Assembly (NCBI GenBank): GCA_002455375.1
Contig: DKKR01000008.1
Location: 1 to 40,048, forward strand
DNA from: Bacteroidetes bacterium UBA6661
Lineage (GTDB): Bacteria > Bacteroidota > Bacteroidia > AKYH767-A > OLB10
Reading direction: 5' to 3'
DNA: 40,048 bases
Shown: piece by piece, positions 8,847-14,906 of the stretch
How positions within the stretch are numbered: the stretch's first letter is position 1
How the letters are laid out: every line of letters begins with the position of its first letter
Program-made: the position numbers and the translations under genes
Notes under the pieces: model-generated
What the model was told of the DNA's origin: nothing
The model's database searches: none
Seen by the model: the letters and a program-made list of their open reading frames with translations, nothing else

Positions 8847-9429
8847 GTCTGATGAGATGGTTCTGCCATTTAAAATAGCCAATAATTGCCATGATAAGAT
8901 AAATGGAAAACAAAATTGCATACAGGGGCAGGCCTTTATAAAGATAAATTCCTATGTATAAAATATTTGCATCAATCCAAACAAGCCAGTTTTCAATTTT
9001 CTTTTCTGCCATTAAGTACTGTGCTGCAAAACACATGCTTGTTGCCAGTGCATCCCAATAAGGCAAATGCGCGTCAGTATAGTGACTGAACCAGCTGCCC
9101 ATGCCAACAGTCAGTAAAATGATACCACCAAGAAGAATAAATATAAGTCTTTTGGAAGCGTTGGTAACAGGCATTTCTGTGTTTTGGCTACCGGTAATCC
9201 AGCGATACCATCCATAAGAAAGCAATAAAATATAAACACCTTGCTGAACAACATCACTGTATAATGACTGATGATAAAAAATATAAAGTGATACAATTAC
9301 ATTAACTAAACTGATCGGAAAGTATGCAATCTTTTCTTTTATTCCTAAATAAATACCAACTACGCCAAACAGAAAGCCTATCCATTCAATCAAAGGAATA
9401 TTTAAAAACAGAATAGTTTGTAAGTCCAC
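8830..9429 (-). CDS. pnuC: PnuC-family nicotinamide riboside transporter
   Basis: Inner-membrane vitamin facilitator, 199 aa, with about seven hydrophobic segments as in PnuC. Family signatures are SLYSDVVQQGVYILLLSYGW (55-74) followed by YRW, and the pair AEKKIENWLVWIDANILYI and YLYKGL near the C-terminus. Uptake depends on trapping by the neighbouring kinase. Some Bacteroidota PnuC homologues (PnuT) carry thiamine, but those usually sit behind a TPP riboswitch with thiamine genes. Here the NadR-like partner and the absence of riboswitch space (3-bp gap to the upstream gene) favour nicotinamide riboside. Confidence 0.88.
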   Translation of the reverse strand: MDLQTILFLNIPLIEWIGFLFGVVGIYLGIKEKIAYFPISLVNVIVSLYIFYHQSLYSDVVQQGVYILLLSYGWYRWITGSQNTEMPVTNASKRLIFILLGGIILLTVGMGSWFSHYTDAHLPYWDALATSMCFAAQYLMAEKKIENWLVWIDANILYIGIYLYKGLPLYAILFSIYLIMAIIGYFKWQNHLIRHEENS

Positions 9430-9432
9430 AGG

Positions 9433-10185
9433 CTACAATGCGTTTAAGGTTTGGTTTATAGATGATTTTGCTTTGGCAATTTCAAGCATAAGTTCGGGAT
9501 TGTCTTCTATGGCATTGCCTACCACAATAATATCAGCGCCTGAATTATAAATTTCAATTGCTTTTTCGGCAGTACGAATGCCACCACCTACTATCAAAGG
9601 CAGGCCTGTATTTTTTTTAACCTTTTCAATCATCTGACCGGAAACAGTTCTTCTGGCACCACTACCGGCCTCAAGATATATTACCCGCATGCCTAAAAGT
9701 TGTCCGGCAACTGCAGTTGAAACTGCAAGTTCATTATGATCGTGAGGAATAGGTTTTGTATTGCTCACATACTGCACTGTTGTTACATTACCACTGTCAA
9801 TAAGAATATATCCTGTTGGTATTGCTTCAAGTCCTGATAACTTTACAGACATGGCACTTAGAACATGTTGGCCAATCAGCAAATCAGCATTACGACCTGA
9901 TATTAATGAGAGATATAATATAGCATCAGCCTGCGGGTCAACTTGTGAGGCATTGCCCGGGAAAAGAATGACAGGCAAGGATGCAAATTTTTTCAGTATG
10001 GTAATAGTTTCTGGAATGCTTCCATGAGTTAAAATACTTCCACCAACAAAAAAATAATCAACCTGATGCGCTGTTGCATAGGTGCAAAGTACTTTCAACT
10101 GCTTTTCATTGACCTTATCAGGGTCAATCAAAACAGCAAGCTGTTTTTTATGGTTTTGGAATTGCTGAAGTATTTTTTGCTTCAT
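9433..10185 (-). CDS. Geranylgeranylglyceryl/heptaprenylglyceryl phosphate synthase (PcrB/GGGPS family)
   Basis: A TIM-barrel prenyltransferase joining a polyprenyl diphosphate to sn-glycerol-1-phosphate by an ether bond. It is 250 aa. Visible motifs are AVLIDPDK (17-24), FVGGS (46-50), FPGN (75-78), YLEAGSGA (170-177), VGGGIRT (199-205) and VVGNAIE. These are the G1P- and phosphate-binding loops of the family. The longer, group II-like form in Bacteroidota is known to be active as GGGPS in some members, but the physiological product is unclear. It sits 2 bp after the phosphopantetheinyl transferase and 3 bp before pnuC, so it is operonic. A UbiA prenyltransferase at 26314-27258 could carry out the next step. 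Confidence 0.9.
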   Translation of the reverse strand: MKQKILQQFQNHKKQLAVLIDPDKVNEKQLKVLCTYATAHQVDYFFVGGSILTHGSIPETITILKKFASLPVILFPGNASQVDPQADAILYLSLISGRNADLLIGQHVLSAMSVKLSGLEAIPTGYILIDSGNVTTVQYVSNTKPIPHDHNELAVSTAVAGQLLGMRVIYLEAGSGARRTVSGQMIEKVKKNTGLPLIVGGGIRTAEKAIEIYNSGADIIVVGNAIEDNPELMLEIAKAKSSINQTLNAL

Positions 10186-10187
10186 AT

Positions 10188-10817
10188 TTATTTTTCGATG
10201 GCAAAAGTAGTTAGCAATTGGTCTTGAAACGAATATTGAATATCATAGCTGCAAATATCATTATTTAAAATTAACTGACCTTTAATTTTGCCCTCCTGCA
10301 GATACTCAAATGGTAAAATGCGCAGGTTAACTTTAAAATCGAGTGATTTCTTACCATAAATTTTATAAATAACTTCTTTGGCACTCCAAAGCATCAATGT
10401 TTTTTGCAGAGGATTGTCGTGTAAAAAATGTTCTTCATCGTTGCGAACAAATTTATGTGAAACAGAAGCAACAGGCCTATTCATTAATTCCATGTCAAAA
10501 CCACAATTGTTGAAACGGTGAAACAACACTCCTACAAAACCATGTGTGTGTGAAATAGAAATGAAACCCTCGGGTGATGCCAGAAAAGGTTTTCCATATT
10601 CATTATAAAAAATATCAAAGTGTTTGTCAGGCACTATCTCATGCAGAATCAACCTGACTGCGTACCATTCTGCAATTCGTCTTTGATGGGTATAATGTCC
10701 GGGCAAATTATATTTTCCATAGAAACGCAGCATTTGTGAAAGCATATCATTGCTTTCTGTCAACTGCCATATTCCTGTAAAACTATTATCAAATTTAGTT
10801 GACTTAATGAGAGGCAT
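10188..10817 (-). CDS. 4'-phosphopantetheinyl transferase superfamily protein
   Basis: Transfers the phosphopantetheine arm of CoA to a carrier-protein serine. At 209 aa it has the Sfp-type pseudo-dimer arrangement. SISHTHGFVGVLF (87-99) is the N-terminal CoA-binding part. The Mg-binding pair Asp108/Glu110 lies in GFDMEL, and WSAKEVIYK (144-152) carries the catalytic Glu148 and Lys152. It is the first gene of a four-gene minus-strand operon. No carrier protein is adjacent, so the substrate is unknown; it may serve as the general ACP synthase. The start at 10817 is the only ATG consistent with the family length. Confidence 0.9.
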   Translation of the reverse strand: MPLIKSTKFDNSFTGIWQLTESNDMLSQMLRFYGKYNLPGHYTHQRRIAEWYAVRLILHEIVPDKHFDIFYNEYGKPFLASPEGFISISHTHGFVGVLFHRFNNCGFDMELMNRPVASVSHKFVRNDEEHFLHDNPLQKTLMLWSAKEVIYKIYGKKSLDFKVNLRILPFEYLQEGKIKGQLILNNDICSYDIQYSFQDQLLTTFAIEK

Positions 10818-10827
10818 AAAATATTCC

Positions 10828-10858
10828 TTTGTTAGTAGGCAGCAAATGTGTAAATTTG
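10828..10858 (+). promoter_or_regulatory. Predicted ahcY promoter
   Basis: TTTG (10828-10831), a 19-nt spacer and TAAATTTG (10851-10858) match the Bacteroidota sigma consensus exactly. The ahcY start is 38 bp further on. The -7 box lies in a small inverted repeat, GCAAAT/ATTTGC (10842-10847 and 10854-10859). Confidence 0.8.
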
Positions 10859-10896
10859 CACAAAATTTTGAAAATCATACAAATTAAATCAAAAAT

Positions 10897-12213
10897 ATGT
10901 CAACAGTAACAGATTCAAAACTGAAGTACAAAGTAAAAGACATTTCACAAGCTGAGTGGGGTCGTAAAGAAATTAAACTTGCTGAGGCAGAGATGCCGGG
11001 ACTAATGTCATTGCGTGCAGAATTCGGAAAGCAAAAACCGCTTAAAGGTGCAAGAATTGCAGGATGTCTTCACATGACCATTCAAACAGCTGTATTAATT
11101 GAAACATTAAAGGAATTAGGTGCAGAAGTTACCTGGAGTTCATGTAATATTTTTTCTACGCAAGACCATGCAGCAGCGGCAATTGCAGCAGCAGGAATTC
11201 CTGTTTATGCCTGGAAAGGTATGAACAATGAAGAGTTCGACTGGTGTATAGAGCAAACACTTTTTGCCTTTGAAGGTGGCAAGCCACTGAACATGATTTT
11301 AGATGATGGCGGTGACCTTACCAACATGGTGTTTGACAAGTTTCCTGAACTGATAAAGGGCATTAAAGGATTAAGCGAAGAAACTACTACAGGCGTTCAC
11401 CGCTTGTATGAACGTATGCAAAAAGGCACCTTGCCGATTCCAGCCATCAACATCAACGACTCTGTTACCAAATCAAAATTTGATAACAAATACGGTTGTC
11501 GCGAATCGCTGCAGGATGCAATTCGCAGAGCTACTGACCTGATGCTTGCCGGAAAAGTTGCAGTAGTTGCAGGTTATGGTGATGTTGGAAAAGGTTCGGC
11601 AGAATCATTAAGCAGTGCCGGTGTACGTGTAATTGTTACTGAGATTGATCCAATTTGTGCACTACAGGCAGCTATGGAAGGCTATGAAGTAAAAACTATG
11701 GACAATGCCATTCCGGAAGCAGATATTATAGTGACTGCCACAGGTAATCACAACATCATTGTTGACAAGCATTTTAAAGCAATGAAACATAATGCCGTTG
11801 TTTGTAACATTGGTCACTTCGATAATGAAATAGACATGGCATGGCTGAATAAAAATTATGGTCATACTAAAGACACTATCAAACCACAGGTTGACAAATA
11901 TTCCCTTGATGGCAAAGACATTATTGTATTGGCAGAAGGCCGTTTGGTTAATCTTGGCTGTGCAACAGGTCACCCATCGTTTGTGATGAGTAATTCTTTC
12001 ACCAATCAAACGCTGGCACAATTAGAACTCTGGAATCATACCGATAAATATGAAAACAAGGTTTACACACTTCCAAAGCATCTTGATGAGAAAGTTGCTC
12101 GTCTGCACCTTAATAAAATTGGTGTTGAGTTGGAAACTTTAACTCAAAGTCAGGCAGATTATATTGGCGTTAAAGTTGAAGGTCCCTTTAAACCGGATTA
12201 TTATCGTTACTAA
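10897..12213 (+). CDS. ahcY: Adenosylhomocysteinase
   Basis: Hydrolyses S-adenosylhomocysteine to adenosine and homocysteine using tightly bound NAD+, relieving product inhibition of methyltransferases. It is full length at 438 aa. The substrate-domain motifs are HMTIQTAVLIETL (59-71), LDDGGDLT (135-142), EETTTG (161-166) and the SVTKSKFDN stretch (189-197) with active-site Lys and Asp. The NAD-binding Rossmann motif is GYGDVGKG (226-233). The C-terminus ends in KPDYYRY, as in canonical enzymes. It has a consensus promoter and an intrinsic terminator, so it is a single-gene unit. The divergent partner is the phosphopantetheinyl transferase operon. Confidence 0.98.
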   Translation: MSTVTDSKLKYKVKDISQAEWGRKEIKLAEAEMPGLMSLRAEFGKQKPLKGARIAGCLHMTIQTAVLIETLKELGAEVTWSSCNIFSTQDHAAAAIAAAGIPVYAWKGMNNEEFDWCIEQTLFAFEGGKPLNMILDDGGDLTNMVFDKFPELIKGIKGLSEETTTGVHRLYERMQKGTLPIPAININDSVTKSKFDNKYGCRESLQDAIRRATDLMLAGKVAVVAGYGDVGKGSAESLSSAGVRVIVTEIDPICALQAAMEGYEVKTMDNAIPEADIIVTATGNHNIIVDKHFKAMKHNAVVCNIGHFDNEIDMAWLNKNYGHTKDTIKPQVDKYSLDGKDIIVLAEGRLVNLGCATGHPSFVMSNSFTNQTLAQLELWNHTDKYENKVYTLPKHLDEKVARLHLNKIGVELETLTQSQADYIGVKVEGPFKPDYYRY

Positions 12214-12236
12214 AAGTTATTTCACTTAATTTTAAG

Positions 12237-12265
12237 AGGCTGCTTTATGTTAAGGCAGCCTTTTT
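12237..12265 (+). terminator. Intrinsic terminator of ahcY
   Basis: AGGCTGC (12237-12243) pairs with GCAGCCT (12255-12261), extended inward by a G-T and two A-T pairs. A run of five T (12261-12265) follows. It begins 24 bp after the stop. Confidence 0.9.
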
Positions 12266-12300
12266 AATCTCAGGTGACTGTGAAGTAACTACTATCCTCA

Positions 12301-12370
12301 CGCAAATCGTAACTTGCCCCATTTTAAAATAAATCTACAGGACAAACCACTACTTTTGACACGTCCAACA
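12301..12370 (+). repeat. 70-bp direct repeat, copy 1
   Basis: Matches 13056-13125 at 68 of 70 positions; the differences are at 12309 (G vs A) and 12317 (C vs T). It contains TACTTTTG (12351-12358), a perfect -7 box, and the palindrome ATTTTAAAAT. This copy sits next to no gene start. Confidence 0.95.
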
Positions 12371-12373
12371 TTC

Positions 12374-12417
12374 ATTTCACCTGTCAGGTCGGCCCTTCGC
12401 CCCCTGACAGGTGAAAT
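12374..12417. repeat. Perfect 15-bp stem hairpin
   Basis: ATTTCACCTGTCAGG (12374-12388) and its exact reverse complement (12403-12417) flank a 14-nt loop. It starts 4 bp after repeat copy 1. Too stable to be chance; it looks like an interspersed palindromic element. There is no T-tract. Confidence 0.85.
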
Positions 12418-12424
12418 TCACCAC

Positions 12425-12451
12425 GATAGTTATCAGGATGCGCCAGAGGGG
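12425..12451 (+). repeat. 27-bp inverted repeat, left arm
   Basis: Begins GATAGTTATC and matches the reverse complement of 12775-12801 at 24 of 27 positions. With its partner it encloses about 320 bp. Confidence 0.8.
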
Positions 12452-12461
12452 TAAGGAGACA

Positions 12462-12508
12462 ATGCGGAAAAAAACCATTTCACGAGCACCCACTACCTGT
12501 TTCCGCAT
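12462..12508. repeat. 9-bp inverted repeat ATGCGGAAA/TTTCCGCAT
   Basis: Perfect arms at 12462-12470 and 12500-12508, separated by 29 nt. Part of the repeat island. Confidence 0.6.
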
Positions 12509-12518
12509 AAGACACCTT

Positions 12519-12556
12519 TTTTTAAATTGATTCAGCTTCCTGAATCAAATTAAAAA
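12519..12556. repeat. 17-bp near-perfect stem hairpin
   Basis: Arms at 12519-12535 and 12540-12556 are reverse complements except for one A-A mismatch, closed by the tetraloop CTTC. The core is TTGATTCAG/CTGAATCAA. A smaller hairpin, CAGCC-ccacc-GGCTG (12577-12591), follows. Confidence 0.85.
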
Positions 12557-12679
12557 GCAGTGGTGTTGCGGAAACTCAGCCCCACCGGCTGTGGAGGTGA
12601 AAGAATATTACAACGACTTATTTAATTCTGAAAAGTTTCAAATCTCATAATTGGTAATTTTCAACAATGTTGTAACAGC

Positions 12680-12720
12680 ATTGTCTCCCTTGCCCAGAAA
12701 GTTCGGGGTATGGAGACAAT
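12680..12720. repeat. 9-bp inverted repeat ATTGTCTCC/GGAGACAAT
   Basis: Perfect arms at 12680-12688 and 12712-12720 with a 23-nt loop. The GGAGACAAT arm recurs as a near copy at 12455-12463, linking the two halves of the island. Confidence 0.65.
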
Positions 12721-12729
12721 ACGGGGAAA

Positions 12730-12771
12730 AAAACGCCACGACAACTTCACAAAACGCCACGACAACTTCAC
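12730..12771 (+). repeat. Tandem duplication of a 21-bp unit
   Basis: Two identical, adjacent 21-bp units (12730-12750, 12751-12771) beginning AAAACGCCACGACAAC. Only two copies and no spacers, so this is not CRISPR. Confidence 0.9.
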
Positions 12772-12774
12772 AAC

Positions 12775-12801
12775 CCCCACTGGCGCACCCCGATAACTAT
12801 C
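12775..12801 (-). repeat. 27-bp inverted repeat, right arm
   Basis: Inverted partner of 12425-12451 (24/27). Its end overlaps the palindrome CCCGATA-ac-TATCGGG (12789-12804), a type of short palindrome often scattered in Bacteroidota genomes. Confidence 0.8.
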
Positions 12802-12850
12802 GGGATCAGACTTGTGCCGTACTGTCATTAAAAATTGCACATTTGCAACC

Positions 12851-12916
12851 ATGAGTTCCAAGTATAAGTTTCACAATCCTGATGCGATATACTTCGTTAC
12901 CTTTTCAATTATAAAC
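12851..12916 (+). pseudogene. Truncated REP-associated tyrosine transposase (RAYT, Y1_Tnp family), N-terminal fragment
   Basis: Translation from the ATG at 12851 gives MSSKYKFHNPDAIYFVTFSI followed by IN. This is the conserved opening of Bacteroidota IS200-like/RAYT transposases, which normally continue into a Trp-Ile-Asp-Val-Phe-type segment and a HUH/Tyr domain of about 180 aa. Here the match stops after 22 residues, exactly where the REPIN-like element at 12919 begins; the frame then meets a stop about 20 codons later. No HUH motif or catalytic Tyr is found in any frame nearby. It is a dead fragment, probably cut by insertion or deletion. Identification rests on the N-terminal pattern alone. 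Confidence 0.65.
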
Positions 12917-12918
12917 TC

Positions 12919-13040
12919 AGTAGGCGCGAGGCTGTGCCTCATTGCCTTTTATTTTAATGGCTTGCAGCCATAAGATTAATCTCTCTTTCGTTTAAAGCGA
13001 AAATAATAAAAATGACACAAGCGACACGCTCGCGCCTACT
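12919..13040. mobile_element. REPIN/MITE-like element with 12-bp terminal inverted repeats
   Basis: Perfect termini AGTAGGCGCGAG (12919-12930) and CTCGCGCCTACT (13029-13040) bound a 122-bp segment. Beyond the termini the two ends stay similar for about 20 more bases when read inward. Each end has GTAG followed by GC-rich self-complementary sequence: GAGGC-tgt-GCCTC on the left, GCGA-gcgtg-TCGC on the right. The centre has ATGGCT-tgc-AGCCAT, AGATTAATCT and TTTCG/CGAAA. Two inverted REPs next to a RAYT fragment is the layout of a REPIN. No clear target-site duplication. Confidence 0.65.
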
Positions 13041-13055
13041 TAGGGGCAGCCTTTG

Positions 13056-13125
13056 CGCAAATCATAACTTGTCCCATTTTAAAATAAATCTACAGGACAA
13101 ACCACTACTTTTGACACGTCCAACA
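13056..13125 (+). repeat. 70-bp direct repeat, copy 2
   Basis: Second copy of 12301-12370 (68/70), ending 8 bp before the ABC exporter start. In this copy TTGTCC (13069-13074) and GGACAA (13095-13100) form a perfect inverted pair, broken by one base in copy 1. Confidence 0.95.
13106..13113 (+). promoter_or_regulatory. Predicted -7 box of ABC exporter, inside the 70-bp repeat
   Basis: TACTTTTG matches TAnnTTTG exactly, 20 bp before the TTG start of the exporter gene. No good TTTG lies at the -33 position. The promoter thus seems to be supplied by repeat copy 2. Confidence 0.45.
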
Positions 13126-13133
13126 CTGTTCAA

Positions 13134-14906
13134 TTGAAAATACTCATTCAATATCTCAAACGTCACTGGAAATTAGTTCTGCTGGCTCTACTTCTTGCTG
13201 CCGTAAACCAATGTTTTTCTTTGTTGGATCCTTTAATTGCCGGAAAAATGCTGGACCGTTTTGCCATGCATGTTTCCGATTACAATGATGATTTTACTAA
13301 TTTTTTTAATGCCATTATCTGGTTTCTATTAGCATCAATGGGTGTTGCTTTAGTATCGCGCATTGCAAAGAACTTACAAGATTATTTTGTCAACGTCATT
13401 GTACAACGCACCGGTGCCGAAATGTATAGTGATGGCATTAAACATTCATTAGAATTACCCTATCAGGTTTTTGAAGATCAGCGTAGCGGTGAAACCTTGG
13501 GCAAATTGCAAAAAGTGCGTGCCGACAGTGAAAAATTTATCAATGCCTTTATCAGCATTCTTTTTCAAAGTGTGGTAGGAATAATATTTGTATTGGCTTA
13601 TGCCATCAATGTTCATTGGAGCATAGCCCCTGTTTTTTTATTGACTGTTCCAGTTCTTGCTATAGTGAGCAACATGCTCAGTAAGAAAATAAAATTGATT
13701 TCAAAGAAAATTCTTGGCGAGACAACATCTTTAGCAGGAGCCACTACTGAGTCATTACGAAATATTGAGTTGGTTAAAAGTTTGGGGTTAGCCAATCAGG
13801 AAATAAATCGCCTGAACACGGTTACAGATAAGATACTGGGTCTCGAATTAAAGAAAGTAAAGTATATTCGGAGTCTTAGTTTTGTTCAGGGTACTACAGT
13901 CAATTTTTTAAGAACGCTATTTGTTTTTTTACTGTATTATCTGATTTTTAAAGACGAGATTTCTCCGGGTAAAATGATGACACTGATGTTTTATTCGTTT
14001 TTCATTTTCGGGCCTTTACAAGAGTTGGGTAATGTCATTGCTATTTATCGTGAGGCACAGGCTTCACTCACCACTTTTAGTCAGATTATGGAAATGCCCT
14101 TAGAGCATAAACCACAATCGCCACACCAACTTAACGATATTGAAACATTTGCGTTTCGGGATGTTAGCTTTAAACATATTTCAGCACCTAACAATGCACT
14201 GAGTCATATCAATTTTACAGCAAAAAGAGGACAGACAATTGCTTTTGTGGGACCCTCAGGCAGCGGAAAAAGTACGTTGGTAAAATTACTTGTTGGATTG
14301 TATCATCCTGCCTCGGGTCAAATACTTTATAATGGAACTGATTCAAACAGTATAAACTTAGATGATCTGCGTGGACAGATTGGATTTGTGACACAAGACA
14401 CGCAATTATTTGCCGGAACAATAAGAGAGAACCTGCTGTTTGTAAATCCTCAGGCTGCTGATGAACAAATATTAAATGCATTAAAGATGGCATCATGCAA
14501 TTCATTATTAGAAAGAGCAGAAAATGGATTGAACACCATCATTGGAGAGGGTGGTGTGAAAGTTTCCGGTGGAGAAAAACAAAGGCTATCCATTGCACGA
14601 GCTTTGCTGCGAAATCCTAAACTGTTGGTACTGGATGAAGCAACCTCTGCACTTGATTCCATAACCGAAGAAGAAATAACAGAAACAATAAAAACTATCA
14701 ATAAGAATAAAAATCTAATCACCATATTGATTGCACACAGGCTATCAACCATCATGCATGCTGACAAAATTTATGTTCTTGAAAAAGGTCATAAAATTGA
14801 AGAAGGAACACATGATTCTCTTCTGGCAGAAAAAGGATTGTATTATGCCATGTGGCGTCAGCAGATTGGTGAGCGAAAAAAGGGAGAAAACGTTGTCACT
14901 GCTTGA
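13134..14906 (+). CDS. ABC exporter, fused permease and ATP-binding protein
   Basis: Type I ABC half-transporter of 590 aa; it should act as a dimer in the inner membrane. The transmembrane domain spans about 10-305 with six hydrophobic segments. The nucleotide-binding domain spans about 335-575: Walker A GPSGSGKST (373-381), Q-loop Gln421, signature VSGGEKQ (477-483), Walker B LLVLDEATSALD with Asp501/Glu502, and H-loop His535. Substrate unknown; lipid, peptide or drug export are all possible. The start is TTG at 13134, giving MKILIQYLKRHWKL, which matches family N-termini; no ATG is available upstream in frame. It follows the repeat island directly and overlaps the NUDIX gene. Confidence 0.93.
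   Translation: MKILIQYLKRHWKLVLLALLLAAVNQCFSLLDPLIAGKMLDRFAMHVSDYNDDFTNFFNAIIWFLLASMGVALVSRIAKNLQDYFVNVIVQRTGAEMYSDGIKHSLELPYQVFEDQRSGETLGKLQKVRADSEKFINAFISILFQSVVGIIFVLAYAINVHWSIAPVFLLTVPVLAIVSNMLSKKIKLISKKILGETTSLAGATTESLRNIELVKSLGLANQEINRLNTVTDKILGLELKKVKYIRSLSFVQGTTVNFLRTLFVFLLYYLIFKDEISPGKMMTLMFYSFFIFGPLQELGNVIAIYREAQASLTTFSQIMEMPLEHKPQSPHQLNDIETFAFRDVSFKHISAPNNALSHINFTAKRGQTIAFVGPSGSGKSTLVKLLVGLYHPASGQILYNGTDSNSINLDDLRGQIGFVTQDTQLFAGTIRENLLFVNPQAADEQILNALKMASCNSLLERAENGLNTIIGEGGVKVSGGEKQRLSIARALLRNPKLLVLDEATSALDSITEEEITETIKTINKNKNLITILIAHRLSTIMHADKIYVLEKGHKIEEGTHDSLLAEKGLYYAMWRQQIGERKKGENVVTA

Larger units (their letters stand above)
12214..13133. other. Non-coding repeat island (REP/RAYT remnant region)
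   Basis: This 0.9-kb stretch between ahcY and the ABC exporter has no intact gene. It carries the ahcY terminator, two copies of a 70-bp direct repeat, at least five strong hairpins, a 27-bp inverted pair, a 21-bp tandem duplication, a broken transposase start and a REPIN-like element; each is listed separately. Local GC is higher and composition less uniform than in neighbouring genes. Confidence 0.8.

Noticed and set aside
8830..9429. PnuT-type thiamine transporter
   Set aside because: The partner is a NadR-like kinase, there are no thiamine genes, and only 3 bp separate it from the upstream gene, so no TPP riboswitch fits.
11662..12021. 119-codon open frame antisense to ahcY
   Set aside because: Lies entirely within a certain gene on the other strand, has no family resemblance and a composition rich in Cys/His/Phe typical of a reverse-strand shadow.
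12730..12771. Possible CRISPR array
   Set aside because: Two abutting identical 21-mers with no spacers, and no cas genes in the window.
12651..12854. 67-codon open frame through the repeat island
   Set aside because: It runs across the tandem 21-mers and palindromes, so its sequence is just the translated repeats; an opposing frame of equal length covers the same bases.
12301..13125. 70-bp repeats as the long terminal ends of an insertion sequence
   Set aside because: They are direct, not inverted, carry no transposase between them other than the 22-codon RAYT scrap, and IS200-type elements do not make long direct repeats.
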